Shown here piece by piece: positions 11,621 to 23,500 of a stretch of DNA of 64,000 bases. This DNA comes from Certhia americana. Its lineage: Eukaryota > Chordata > Aves > Passeriformes > Certhiidae. Both the position numbers and the translations under genes were made by a program. The notes under the pieces were generated by a model that did not search any database, was not told the DNA's origin, and saw nothing but the letters and a program-made list of their open reading frames with translations. Each line of letters starts with the position of its first letter. Positions within the stretch are counted from its first letter, which is position 1. The stretch covers positions 429,012 to 493,011 of the forward strand of contig JAGMWU010000044.1 of NCBI GenBank assembly GCA_018697195.1, read 5' to 3'.

Positions 11621-13949
11621 GATGTGAAGGAGGTAGGAGGATTTCTGCTCGGTGGGTTTAGAAGGGAAGATGTTTCTCGCCATGGTGCTGAGGATGAAAA
11701 TTCTTCGACTTTGTGGGGTTGTCCTGCACTCCAGGTGTTTTGTAGAAGATTTTTTTTTGGCTGTGAAACTAAAAGTAGAGACTTTGCAGTGCAGCCTTTG
11801 CTCTCCTTGCTATGTTCTTTGGATGGTCACTGGTAATGGAGTGCCAGGCACAATTCTGGGTTTTTGGTTTTGGTTTTTGGGAGCTGCCATGGAGCCCTCA
11901 ATTGTGACACAGAGCTCAGCATGTCAAGTGCAAGCTGAGGAATCCCTTTAGAAGTTCTTAATTACTATGTATAAATTACATATAAATGACTGTATATAAT
12001 TACAGGCACTAGAAGTGATTTGCAGGTTGAGGATAAATGGAAAACCCCCAAAATAAACAATTTATTGCTGCCTGATCAACTCTAAGAGGGCCATTAAATA
12101 GGCCCAAGTTTTGAAAACAAGTCACAGCAAATGCCAGAATATCAGAAATGACAGTTTCAAGGAAACTCACCTCTTGATGCAGTGAAAGTGCTTATTTGCC
12201 TTTCTCAGTGGCAATCAGGAGTTGAAAAAAGAATAAATAAAACAAGCAAACAAGGCCTGAGCCAAATCCCAAACATTCCCAATTTTTTATGTTTATTATT
12301 TACGTTTATATTTAGTTTATATTGATTATTCCAATTGATGGTCTTTCCTCTGTAAGGATTTTGATTCATTACTGGGAGTGGCATTATCTTTTTTTTTAAT
12401 TCATTCGTTCATTTTCCATCTTAGTGTTCAAAACCTGAAAACTGACATGTGATTGAGGAATGCTCATTTCCAATAAAAAAGGAAAAAAAACCGCTGAGGC
12501 TATATCTTAAGGTGACAGTTTTATATTGAAAAGTATCTCATTTCTACCATCTAAAAATTTTGGTTATATTTGGAATTATGAATATGGGAAGAAAGTTTTG
12601 TTGGGGTTTTTTTTTTATCTGACTGGGAAGTCTCTTTGAGAAGATTCTTTGATTTGAAGGCGTCAGGGGTTGCTGTTTACTGTAGAGATGTTTTGTAGGT
12701 TTTGTTTTATTTTTTAACTTAAAGCCTTAGGAGTTTAGGACACCTGTCTAAATTTGTGATCATCCAACTATTTTATAAGTAGTTTAAATTAAGATAATTT
12801 AATTTTCATGTATCTCCAGTGCAGAGATTGTGCATGTGCACAATCTAAATCTTCACTGGATCAAAAATACTTATTTTAAAAATGGGTTCCATCAAAATGA
12901 AGTGAAATTTTAATCTGAACAGAAGAGTTGTAAGAAGAAGAGTTGGTTGCCACAAGCCCCTTTTATAAGATCTCTTCCTTGGTGGGAAAAGCCTGACCCA
13001 AAGTGGTTTCTTCTACTGGAGGTGTGTAGATGAAGAAGAGTTTATTTTATATATCATTTTTAGTCTTTTTTCATCTAATTACATCTGTTGAAAACAGGAC
13101 TTTTAATTAATCACTGAAAGCAAGAATGAGTCCTATAAATAATTATTTGAATGTAAAACATGTGACTTTTGATTTTTAATTTTGTAGACAGGATTGAACC
13201 CACGGCATTTTTCTATTTATTTCATCACAAGATTTAAGAAAATCACAGGATTTTTCTTTTCACTTTTGTATGATTTGTGGAAATAAGTAAATTTAAAGCA
13301 GACCAGGACACATTACTCAGGATTTCTTTGTCAGCAAAATCTGTAGATCGTTGTGCCCTTAAAATTGTTATTTTGTCTAATAGTCCATCTTGGTAAGTTC
13401 AGATTTTGAAAGATGAGGACTGGGAGGTGTAGGTGGAACTGAACAGAAATAATTTCACTGCTGAACTAAAAAACTTTGTAAATCTTTAAATTTCAGTCCT
13501 CCGTGTTCATTTGGTTCACTCTCTTTTCCTAATTGTCACTGGAGGCCATGTGGGACGATTAGAATAAGATAATAATTCCTTGTAAAATACAGGATTTAAC
13601 ATGCCAAGCCTCAAAACCGAAATCTAGATTTAGGGGGAGGTGGCAGGAAGAAGATGGTAAAAAAAAAAAGGGAAGGAGAAGGAAAAGAATCATCAGTATG
13701 GTGCTTCTTATGGTATAAGATAAAAAATATATTAAATTTGCATGTAAAATTCTGTGTCTGGACTGTGTGGAGGTTTAGACCGCTTGGACCACCTTGAGAT
13801 CATCTCAAGGTCTTGGAAAGTCTTTTTAAGCTTGGAAGCCTTTCAGAAAAAGTTGCTCCTTGTTGGAGCATACCTTTAAAAAGTCAAATTTCTTGATTTA
13901 TCTTCGGAAATAAAGTGAGATTCTACGTTTTTTAAACGAATGAGAATAC

Positions 13950-14560
13950 TCCTTAAATGTTAGTGTATCCAGGCAGAATTTCAGGGTGGAACACACCCAT
14001 TGCCATCACTAAATGCAACCACAAAGCCATTTCAGAGAGGCAGAAAGGAACTGCTCAGTTGACATTTAGCCAGGAACGAGGCATCACTGTCCTGCAATAC
14101 CAGCCATTAATAATTCCATTGAATAAAAATAGAATAATCTGTGTATTGCAGTGCTCTTAACAGGCTTCAAAGGATATTTACACTCTATCATGCCCACAAG
14201 TCAAAAATAATTAAAACTTCGAGGCCAAAATGTATCTTAGAGCTCTGCACGGAGATAAATTCTCTGTTAAATCCTCTCTGTAATTTCCCAGACTGGAGGG
14301 AGATTTGAGCATTTTTTGCAGTGGCTGCACATGTTTTTTTCATCAGCACTTTGGGGCTGGGTTGTGTGTCTTGGAATGCACTTGAAATAATCTTGGGTGG
14401 CTGCAGATGGCCTCGGTCTCGTTTGCGTCACGACGAGCAGAAGAAGTCAAAATAATTCTTTGAGAATTTGAATAATTCTTTGGAACTTGATTTGGTGAGC
14501 ATGGCCTCTTGAAAAGGAGAAAGCGCCGTGGAAGTTTCCTGCTTGGATTTTTTCAGCTTG
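13950..14560. promoter_or_regulatory. Unique island with CRE-like site, candidate conserved element
   Basis: Repeat-free stretch with TTAATAATTCCATTGAATAA near 14107 and GTTTGCGTCACGACG near 14421, which resembles a CREB/ATF site. No coding frame is supported. Confidence 0.28.
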
Positions 14561-15221
14561 GAAATTCTTGGATATTTAATTACCAATTCCCATTTAAAGG
14601 GTGGGAAGGCACAACAAAACCAGTCATTTATTTTGTGCCTGTTTATTATTAAATGTATATTTTAGCTTAAGGTGTTTGGCTGGAATCAGCCTTGGATCTG
14701 AGGTCTGGGTGTTGCGTGGGCATCACCCCCAGGAGTCCAAGAGCTTTCAGGAATTTTCTGTGGCCCTTCCCTTGGGTTATGGGGAGAACAAATCCTGTCA
14801 TTTTATGGCACTGTTGCATGAGCAGTGAGATATTAGTTGGCCACAGGTGAAAAATGAAATTCTGGGTGACAAAGACCTGTAACAGAGGCCTGTAGAAGTT
14901 GTAATTTCTGATTTTATTCCAACAGCGCTTTCCATGTGGAGCAGGAGATGAGTTTGTGGATAGGCACTTGATGCCTGTGGTCGTGAGAGAATGAGAGGTT
15001 TGCCATAAAAACTCTTCCTATAACAATTTTGCAGTAATTTGCACATCCACTGCTTGATTTGTTTCTCTGGCACCCCGGTGTTTTCTCCCCCAGCCCCTGG
15101 GTGTGGGATCAGCGTGGTTGGTACAACTCAATTTCGGATCATCCTGCTGTTTTCCCCGAGTTTTAGAAATATTTGTTGCTGATCCTTGTCATTTGTGGGC
15201 TTAGAAATCATGATAAGAATT

Positions 15222-15530
15222 CCAGGACCTAAAGGGGCTCCAGGAAAGCTGGAGAGAGACAATTTAAAAGGAATGGAGAGACAGGACAAGGGGGAATGGC
15301 TTTGAACTGAGGGAGGGCAGGGTTAGGTGGGAATTGGGGCAGGAATAGTTCCTTGGGAGGGTGGGCAGGGGCTGGGCTGGAATTCCCAGAGCAGCTGTGG
15401 GTGTCCCTGGATCCCTGGCAGTGTCCCAGGCCAGGTTGGACATTGGGGCTGGAGCAGCCTGGGACAGTGGGAGGTCTGGATGGGCTTTAAGGTCTCTTCC
15501 AACCCAAAGCATTCCATAAATCCATGATTT
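15222..15530 (+). mobile_element. CR1 LINE 3' part
   Basis: It runs from AAAGGGGCTCCAGGAAAGCT to TCTTCCAACCCAAAGCATTC, with an internal deletion before the tail. Confidence 0.88.
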
Positions 15531-15783
15531 TTTCAGCTTTTATGGCATTGTCCCCGAGTGGATTCTGAAGTGCTTTGCCAATAGTTATCATTCAGCTTTC
15601 CAAGATCCCTTAGGAACACCATAGATCAATAGTAATGAAAAGTTTCCTCACTCTAACAGGGGTGAAGGAAACCTCCAACATGAGGATTTTTGCTTTGGCT
15701 CCTCCGAAGGCGCACAAGAAAAATGGCGTGTGGGAAGATCTCATGCAGTCAAAAGACTACACAGCAAAAAGTGACTTTTTCAA

Positions 15784-15860
15784 TCAAATAAATTTTATCT
15801 TAGAGTAGGTGATTGAAAGCACAGGTCGAACCATTGCTTGCATGCAAGCTTGAATCGTGG
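15784..15860 (+). repeat. Composite repeat segment A, copy 1 (contains a 14-bp palindrome)
   Basis: The segment contains the perfect palindrome GCTTGCATGCAAGC and ends AATCGTGG at the edge of a minus-strand CR1. It aligns over about 77 bases with 18672-18748. Confidence 0.7.
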
Positions 15861-16014
15861 AATACCAGATTCCCAGGATTGTTTGGGATGGAAGGGACCC
15901 TAAAGCTCCCCCAGTGCCATCCCTGCCATGGCAGGGACCCATCCCACTGTCCCAGGCTGCTCCAATTCCCAGTGTTCAACCTGGCCTGGGACACTGCCAG
16001 GGATCCAGGGCCAG
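15861..16014 (-). mobile_element. CR1 LINE 3' tail, part of a composite repeat
   Basis: The minus-strand CR1 tail is joined on both sides to short segments that recur around 18485-18748 in a different arrangement. Confidence 0.88.
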
Positions 16015-16045
16015 ATTTAAAACTCCTAAAAAAGGGGAACTTTGA
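16013..16045. repeat. Composite repeat segment B, copy 1
   Basis: The sequence ACTCCTAAAAAAGGGGAACT next to the CR1 is the reverse complement of 18485-18512. Confidence 0.75.
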
Positions 16046-17040
16046 CCCAAATTTTTTTGTGTTATTCCCCCCTACTTTGAGTGACATTTTTCCAGTCAAG
16101 TGCAAACTCATCCTGATATCCCATTCAGCTTCCTGGATTTGTTCTGTGATTAAAATAATAAATTTATTGTTTTCTCTGCTTATATAAGTGATGTCTAACT
16201 CTGCCATGCCCATGCCATCCTGATGGGATAATCCCAGCTCCAGCCCTGGGGTTCAGGAATTCTCTGCCAGGACTTGTGCAGCACCAGAAACTTAATCCCA
16301 GTTTTTCTGGGAAAGGGGCAGCCCTGGAACAGCTGCGTTTGTGAGGCCTCATGGCAGAGTGCCTTCATATACTGTTTGCACTCAGAGACCCCAAATCCAT
16401 TCCAATAAAGTCCAGGGGTGTTGGTCAGCCATGCAGGAACTTTAGAATATTATAAAATTACAATAATCTAACTTCTTCCAAGTCCTGCAGTTTGCAATGT
16501 TAAACTGAATTATCACTTTTTTTTTTTTTTTTTTCACTAGAAAAGGCTTGTGGAATTTTATTGATGTGGGAGTGGCTTAATTTTGACTGCAAATATTTAT
16601 TTGTAGCCAAAGTGAATTAATTTTTGTGTGCTCAATATTACAAGCGCCACTTGGACTTGGACTCTCCTCTCAGTGTCTGTTCTACCTGGAAAGAAAATAT
16701 ATTTGCTTAATGAGCAGGGAAATAAAGCATTTCTCTGCTGTCACATCTTATATTTTATGATCTCCTTTCTCAAATTCAGTCATGTTTTCTTTCTGGAAGT
16801 ATCCTAAAAGCTAATGAATACAAGGAAATTCAATTAGAGGAACTCTTCAATAACAAAAATAAATGTTCATGTCCAAGGGAGAGATAGAATGTGATAAATA
16901 ATCCAAGATGTATTTTATGTTAACTTCCAGGAAATTTTTTTGACAGTAGGGTTTAAAAATAGCATTTTAAATTGAGAACTTGACAATGCATTTCATGATT
17001 TTTGGAAGCCACTTTGCCTTATGTAATATGGAATCTAATA

Positions 17041-17135
17041 ACATAAATTGGAGTATTATATATAAGTTGGAACAATAATAAATTGGAATAATATTATATA
17101 TAAGTTGAAATATTATATTGCAATATAAGTTTTAC
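17041..17135. repeat. AT-rich imperfect tandem repeat
   Basis: The motif ATAAATTGGA followed by ATTATATATAAGTTGGAA is present twice in slightly diverged form, with a third partial copy. Confidence 0.7.
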
Positions 17136-18224
17136 CCCTTGGAATATATCATGTGAGGGAAGAATTTCTTTTTTTTTTTTGCTGCTAAAAAGATTCTATA
17201 GCAGCTTTTAAAAATGGACAGTCAAATACATAATTTATTTTAAAATAGGAATACACTAATAGGCAGTAAGCAAATGTAACTTAAAATATCCAACCATTCA
17301 GTTGCTGCATTAAATGTGACGGTTTTGGTTGATTAAAAAAATGATATTTTTGTCTTTTGTTGTTGCTAAAGCACTGGGGATCTGCAGGCACTGTCAGCCT
17401 GTGAATGTGTGGATTTCCAGGGTGGGAGTTTCACTCCTTTTTGTTGCACTTGGCTGGTGCCACTTGGTGGGCTCATCTTTTTCAGCATCTGCAGGAGGAG
17501 AACCCCCCACTGGGAAGAAAGCTTCTCCCATTGGCAAGGGTTTCATTTGACCCTGCTGTGTTAGATTTGGGGTGTGTGGCAGTTCTTCACTCCCCCTGTC
17601 TCTCCCCTGACAGGAGGCCTTTTCCTCAAGTCCTTGTCGTAAAAAGCCAACTGCACTCTTGGTTGTTTCTCCCTCTCCCGTTGTTTATTATTTTCTCAGC
17701 AGCAATTTCTGTCACCCAGGCTTTAACACCAGCTTGGCCCTGAGGGCCAAAAGGCACCAAAAAGCCTTCACACACAAAAATCCCAAGGTTCTCTTCCAGC
17801 AATTCCTCCCCCAATTCTCACCATGAACAACATTTTTCTACTTTTCCTCCAGAACCAACTCAATCCTCTCTTCACGGGACAAACTGTTGCAAATTGTGCC
17901 CATGCTCCTGTTTCCCAACACTGCAGACTGTGCAGGAATGAGAGAGGAAGAATCCTGACAAGCCACAAGATCCTCCAGCTTGTCTCCCTTCCTTCCCATG
18001 CTAACAACCCGCAATTCAATTTCTCTATCCCCTGGATCAATTCCGTTCTGCGGATCTAATTGCCCTTTCTTGCCAATCCTTGCTGCCTGAGAGGAGCTGA
18101 TGTGGGGAGGACTCAGGCTTGAGCCCTCAGTGTCTCTGGTGTGATCTAAACTTGTTCATGGTAAGAACCCATGGATTGGAGGATGGTAAATTCATTTATT
18201 GGTCTTTAATGAGTCCCGGGGGTG

Positions 18225-18420
18225 TGTTCCATGAGTGGAGAAGGGAATGGAGCTGGGAAGGGTCTGTATCCCCAGGAGGGGCTGAGGGAGCTGGGAAAGG
18301 GGCTGAGGCTGGAGCAAAGGAGGCTCAGGGGGGCCCTTGTGGCTCTGCACAAGTCCCTGGCAGGAGGGGCAGTGAGGGGGGGTCGGGCTGTGCTGCCAGG
18401 AACAGGGACAGGAGGGACAC
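18225..18420 (+). mobile_element. CR1 LINE internal fragment
   Basis: It carries GGAGCAAAGGAGGCTCAGGG and GACAGGAGGGAC, blocks also present at 31390-31490. It lacks the 3' tail. Confidence 0.8.
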
Positions 18421-18484
18421 AGGATGGGGACAGGAACACACAGGATGAGGACACACGGACAGGGACCCCATGTGAACATGTGCA

Positions 18485-18512
18485 CAAAGTTCCCCTTTTT
18501 TAGGAGTTTCAA
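18485..18512. repeat. Composite repeat segment B, copy 2
   Basis: AAGTTCCCCTTTTTTAGGAG sits directly before a plus-strand CR1, in the inverse of the arrangement at 16013. Confidence 0.75.
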
Positions 18513-18662
18513 ATCTACCCCTGGATCCCTGGCAGTGTCCCAGGCCAGGTTGGACATTGGGAATTGGAGCAGCCTGGAACAGTGGGAAGTGTCCCTGCCC
18601 ATGGCAGGGGTGGCAGCTTTAGGGTCTTTTACAACCCAAATTGTTCTGGGATTCTGGGATTA
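18513..18662 (+). mobile_element. CR1 LINE 3' tail, part of a composite repeat
   Basis: This is a typical tail from CCCTGGATCCCTGGCAGTGT to GTTCTGGGATTCTGGGATT. Confidence 0.88.
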
Positions 18663-18671
18663 CACTTTAAA

Positions 18672-18748
18672 TCAGTTGAATTTTAGCTCAGAGTAGTAGA
18701 TTGAAACCAGAGGTGGAGCCCATCCTTGCATACAAGCTCAAATCGTGG
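18672..18748 (+). repeat. Composite repeat segment A, copy 2
   Basis: It ends CAAGCTCAAATCGTGG, like copy 1, in the same orientation as copy 1 although the adjoining CR1 is inverted relative to it. Confidence 0.7.
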
Positions 18749-19069
18749 ACCCACGTGAGGAGGAGCAGCCTAGGGACTCACGGGTGGGGACAGAACCCCA
18801 TAGGTGTGACAGGGGACACAGGGACTGGACAGATGGATGCCAACATCCCAGCCAGGCAGGGCATGGGTGGCAGAGGGTGCTGTGAGCCCCTGTGGTATTT
18901 GGGACACAGGCAATGGTGCCACCCCAGTGCAGGAGCAGGAGCCCGTGCCCACACCACAGGGCCTTTGTCACCAAATGGTGTCACCTGCTCATGGCAGGGC
19001 TCCAAAACCCCAGAGGGGCCCCTGAGGGGACACGCTGGGGGTCCTCGTGGGGCTGTGGGACACTCAAAT

Positions 19070-19275
19070 GGCACCAAGGGAGGCTCAGGGTGGAGATTGG
19101 GAAAGAAAATTTTCCTGTCAGAGTGGTCAGGCCTTGGGCTGAGATGCCCAGGGAGCTTTGGAGTGCCTGGAATTGTCCCAGAGCAGTCTGGCTGTGGCCC
19201 TTGGGGACAGGGTTTGGGCTGGTGCTGCTGGGGCTGGGGTGGCACTGGAGGATCCTGGAGGTCTTGAGATGATTT
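19070..19275 (+). mobile_element. CR1 LINE 3' end, first of a close pair
   Basis: It carries CTTTGGAGTGCCTGGAATTG and TGGCCCTTGGGGACAGGGTT, repeated almost exactly at 19425-19600 and 31570-31700. Confidence 0.85.
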
Positions 19276-19424
19276 CCTGGAGAAGCTCTCCCTGCTCTGA
19301 AGGTCCTCCCTGCCTGCATTCAGGGACACCTGCCCCTGAGCACTCTGCTCCTCAGGGAAAAGGAGTGGCTCTGACTTGTCTTGGGGTGGGATTCCCACTG
19401 GAAAAGTCCCCAAATCCCTGGTGC

Positions 19425-19600
19425 TGGGTGGGGTGGAGGCTGGAGTGCTCAGGGACTGCCCAGGGATCTTTGGAGTGCCTGGAATTGTCCCAGAGCAGTC
19501 TGGCTGTGGCCCTTGGGGACAGGGTTTGGGGTGGAGCTGGGGTGGCACTGGAGGATCCTGAGGGGCTCTCCCAGCCTTGGTGATTCTGGGATTCTGCCAG
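19425..19600 (+). mobile_element. CR1 LINE 3' end, second of a close pair
   Basis: It matches 19140-19260 with very few differences in the same orientation, ending CTCCCAGCCTTGGTGATTCT. Confidence 0.85.
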
Positions 19601-21704
19601 TGTTGGTGGAGATTTTGTGTGAAGGAGGGAATGGTTTTCCCCTGATAGATGGACTACAGAGAGGAAAGATCTGCTGTGTGATTGTTTGATCTCATCTTTT
19701 CCTGGCATTTGAATTCCTTTTGTTGAATCATTTGAGCCACCCCAGTGATGCCACCAGAACTTACACAGACACAAAATGAGGGTTCCTGACCCAGAGTTTA
19801 CAAGTTGTGAATGAGAAAAAGACCCCCAAGGGCAGGATGACTCTGGATGTTGGATAGAATGATAAAAAGGGAACATGAGGGGGTTTTATTTGCTGCAATT
19901 GAGAGGTTATCCCATAAAACAGGGTGATAGGAAAATCAATTTTACAGGTTTATTCTGGATGGGTAGGAGTGCAGTGTTCTGTTAGGTTAGTCTGATGTTC
20001 CTGCTTGAAAAGTCAGAATTATTTATGGAGCGCTTGTAGAAAAAGACATTTTTAAAAAAAGATATGTGAAAGGGAAAGTATTTCCTCCCCTTTTGCCTTC
20101 TCAGTTATATTCAATGTTAAATGTATTGTGCAAGGTGGAGGTGACAGACAGCTGCAAACAGTTGACATTTACAACTACAACTTTATTAATTCTGTGAAGA
20201 GTTGCTTGTTAAAATTCTCTTAGTGGAGAAAAGGAAAGATGATCAGTTTCCTTTTCTCTTTTAGATGCTTAACTCCTTCCTGTCACAGCTGAAGGGTTTA
20301 AATGTCATTGTCAAATCTAAAATCTTAAATCTAAGATCTCTTCCTAGGCCAGACTTGCTGAGGCTTCAGATCTGCCACAGCTTCAGTCATTTCCATGAAT
20401 AATTTATATGACAGAATTGGAGTTTCCTTATCAAAAATGTCTTTTATCAGGAGAACCTGTAAGGTTGCGAAAAAGTGGGTTTAAAACTCAAAGCTTGATC
20501 AATCAGAGCGTGGCCTCAAATAATCAGATGCAAATCATGAAATGGAGAGAGAGGGATCGAATATCAATTTTCACGAGAGGTTCTGGAAGTTTGAGTGAGC
20601 AATTCAGCATAGGTTAAAAATAAAATTCCTGTTGTAACAAAGGAGGTAAGGACTGGCACTGAAATTCATACAAAAGTGCTTAAAAATGTGCTAAAAATGT
20701 CAAAGTAATCCTTCCAGTTCTACTCAACACTGGGAGGGTCTCACTGGAGTTTTTGGCCCAGTTTTCAGCACGAGGCTTCAAAAAGTGTGGATTTGCTGGG
20801 CAGGGTACAAAGCAGGGCAAGGGAATGGTTCAGGGTGTAGGAAACATGATTGCTGAGGTGGGGAGAGTGGGATAACAAGAAATTGTGTTTCTTTCCTCAA
20901 AAGAACGCCAGAACAGTGTAAAGAAACTTTTTATTTAAGTGTGTGGTACAGGAAGAAAAGGAATGGGAATTTCCCCATTTTCAGTGGGTATGGGACAACA
21001 TTTCAACCCAGAAACGCAGATGCAGGAATTTTGCCTTTAAAACTTGCTAAAAAAAGGGATTTTGTTGTAGTGAGCTGTTGTTTCTCCGTCCTTGGGAGCT
21101 TTTATGGGTAGGGCAGAGGATCCTTCCAACACTCTGTGGCTGTGGTGTAAAATCGTATCAGACTTAGCTGCCCCTGTCAGAACCAACTTGATTTTTGGAT
21201 TTTCAGCTTTCTCCATGCAGCTAGGGCTCATTTTGCCATGGATGCAAATCCATGGGAGATGCTGGAGCTGTGGATTTTTTAACTTCACACAAACGTGAAT
21301 AACTACGGATTTTTCTTTTATTCCACGTCTATTCTTTTATTAATTTCTGTTTCCCAGCAGTTTTGCATATCTATTTCTGTAATTTCAGTCATTCCCCCAC
21401 ATTTTTCTCCTTCTCCAGCCAAATGAATTCTTTGCTACATAATGCCCTAACCCTTGATGAAACCTCACTTTATCATTCTAAATAGAATACCACCTCCCAA
21501 CACCTGGGTTTTTTTAGAAATGTGTTGGCAAAGCTGAGTGAGAAAGTTTCTTTTCTAAGCCTGTATTTTCCTTTTGCTTTATAGCTGAGTAATGCACAAA
21601 AAAACAGGTGAAGGAGGACCCAGAGATCTGCCAGGTGGTTCAAAAATTAATTTCTGATTTCAATTTTTACTCCATGAGTATTGATTCCCCTTTGTCCTGT
21701 CCCT

Positions 21705-21840
21705 CCAACCCTGGGGAATTGTCCCTCTCCGTGTTTCTTGTTGGATCCTTCAGGCCCTGCAAGGCCACTCTGAGCTCACCCCAAAACTTCTCCTCTCTAG
21801 GTGAACAATCCCAGTTTTTTCAGCCTTTCCTAAACCTAAA
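21705..21840 (-). mobile_element. CR1 LINE fragment, diverged
   Basis: It contains CCTTCAGGCCCTGCAAGGCC and GGTGAACAATCCCAGTTTTT in antisense orientation. Confidence 0.8.
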
Positions 21841-22570
21841 AATGCTTTACAGGTATATAGAATTAGAGTTTGACCTGCTTTTAGTCAGTATTTGGAGGCA
21901 ATTCCTGGGTTTGCTGAGGTAATGCAAGAATCAAAGACATTTTTTTCTTTTATGCTCTTTGGGATATCCAGATTTCATCCTCTGCCACGTGCAGATGTCA
22001 TCGAACAGAAAAGTATCAAGATGCCAAAATCCAAGATAAATTTACCTTGCAACCCAACCCTCCTGTGATTCTGTGGTGACCCATCCAGCACCTCTCAGGA
22101 TAAGAACGATTTGTGCATATTTTGTTTGTATGATTTTTATTGGTTCTGGGCATATTTTAACCTCTCAGAAGTGGAACTTCCAGCTTCTCTTGCTTCTGAA
22201 GAATTTGAATTCAGACAACGTTACCTGGGGACTTTTGGGGCTTTTTTTTTTCCTTTGCCCCACCCTTGAAGCGAACCCCTTGACTTTATCTGGTTCTTCT
22301 CAGGGTCAGGATTGAAAGTGAGAGAATTCTTGTTGGGACTGGGATGTTTATTATTTATCTTAGTTCCAGCCTCACTGCCCGGGAGTGCTTCTCCATGCTG
22401 AGTTAACAGAGCAGAAATGGAGCAGAGTTCTGTCTGCAAGGTCCTGTTAAGCCTAAACCACCCAATTCTGAGATACAACTAATTTATTTTAACTTTTAAT
22501 TCAATAACAAACCACCCATATTCTGCACTGTGGATTTTTCCAACCAATCACACAAAATCACCCAAAGTTG

Positions 22571-22736
22571 GGAAGGAGGAGGAGAAGGGGGAGAAGGAGA
22601 AGGAGAAGGAGAAGGAGAAGGAGAAGGAGAAAGAGAAAGAGAAAGAGAAAGAGAAAGAGAAAGAGAAAGAGAACAGGAAAGAGGCAAGAGGAAAAGAGGA
22701 GAAAGAGAAAGGAGAAGGAGAGAAGGAGAAGGAGGA
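22571..22736. repeat. Polypurine tract (GGAGAA / GAAAGA repeats)
   Basis: About 166 bases are almost pure A and G on the + strand, passing from GGA-rich through GGAGAA repeats to GAAAGA repeats, broken by only a few C bases (near 22673, 22684 and at the end). Such mirror-symmetric purine runs can form triplex DNA. Open frames across it are repeat artefacts. Confidence 0.95.
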
Positions 22737-23059
22737 CTAACCTATGCCCTAAAGCCTCCGTCTTGTTCCATATCTATTACTGTATCCCAAAACCCCAAAC
22801 CGTCAATCTCTCCCCCTGTGAGATAACACCCTTCTATCCAACTGCACACTCACAATCTCAGTGCTCTCACTCAATTTTGGGAGCCTTTCCCATGGCCTCA
22901 GGTCAATGCAGTGTGTCTGTGAGGCTCAGTCCCTGGCAGCACAGAAAATCTGAAATTCTCTGTGCCCAGGGTTCTGACACTCCCTGTCAAAGGAAATCCC
23001 CTTTTATAGATCAGCTCTATTTTGTGTGCTTTAAATCCACATTATGATTAGGCTGCTTC

Positions 23060-23500
23060 TGGAGCCTGCAGAGGATGCTGTGGCCAGCAGAAAGCAACTT
23101 CCTTATTTTGCAATCCCCTCTTAATCAGCCGTGAAATGATCTAGTGGGAGTGTGCCTTCGAGCTGGCACAGAGGGGGTTTCAAAATATTTAGCAGCATAT
23201 TTGGAGACAGAACTTTTCTGTTCTTGGTTCAGATGCTTTGGAGCGTTGGCTCCCGCGTGAGAAAAGGGCTTTAATACTGAATTTAGAAATCTTGTGGTTT
23301 CTCTTGGCACTGGCAGGGATGAAACTCCGGTGCTTGATGAGAGAATTTTTTGTGTTTTAATTATCAGATGTATGAACACAGAGCCAGCTGAGCTCAGCTA
23401 TTGTGTTTATTGCCTTTTTTAATTCGCCATGAGAAAAGCAATAAATTTTTCTGGGTTGTTATCTCCTAACATGATCTGCAACTTGAAATAAGGAAAATAA
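23060..23500. promoter_or_regulatory. Unique island, candidate conserved element
   Basis: Repeat-free sequence between the polypurine tract region and AT-rich sequence, with AATCAGCCGTGAAATGATC, TTTTAATTATCAGATG and TTTTTTAATTCGCCATGAG. These are homeodomain-type cores beside preserved CpGs. Function is inferred only. Confidence 0.28.

Noticed and set aside
18778..19548. 256-codon minus-strand open frame
   Set aside because: It runs through GC-rich CR1 sequence antisense to the elements, and repeats itself where the CR1 copies repeat.
19930..19962. Possible upstream HLCS exon ending in ILDG before a GG|GTAGGA donor
   Set aside because: The frame has a stop 11 codons upstream and the residues before ILDG do not resemble HLCS; chance match.
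22568..23047. 159-codon open frame rich in Arg and Lys
   Set aside because: It is the translation of the polypurine tract; simple GA repeats leave frames open by composition.
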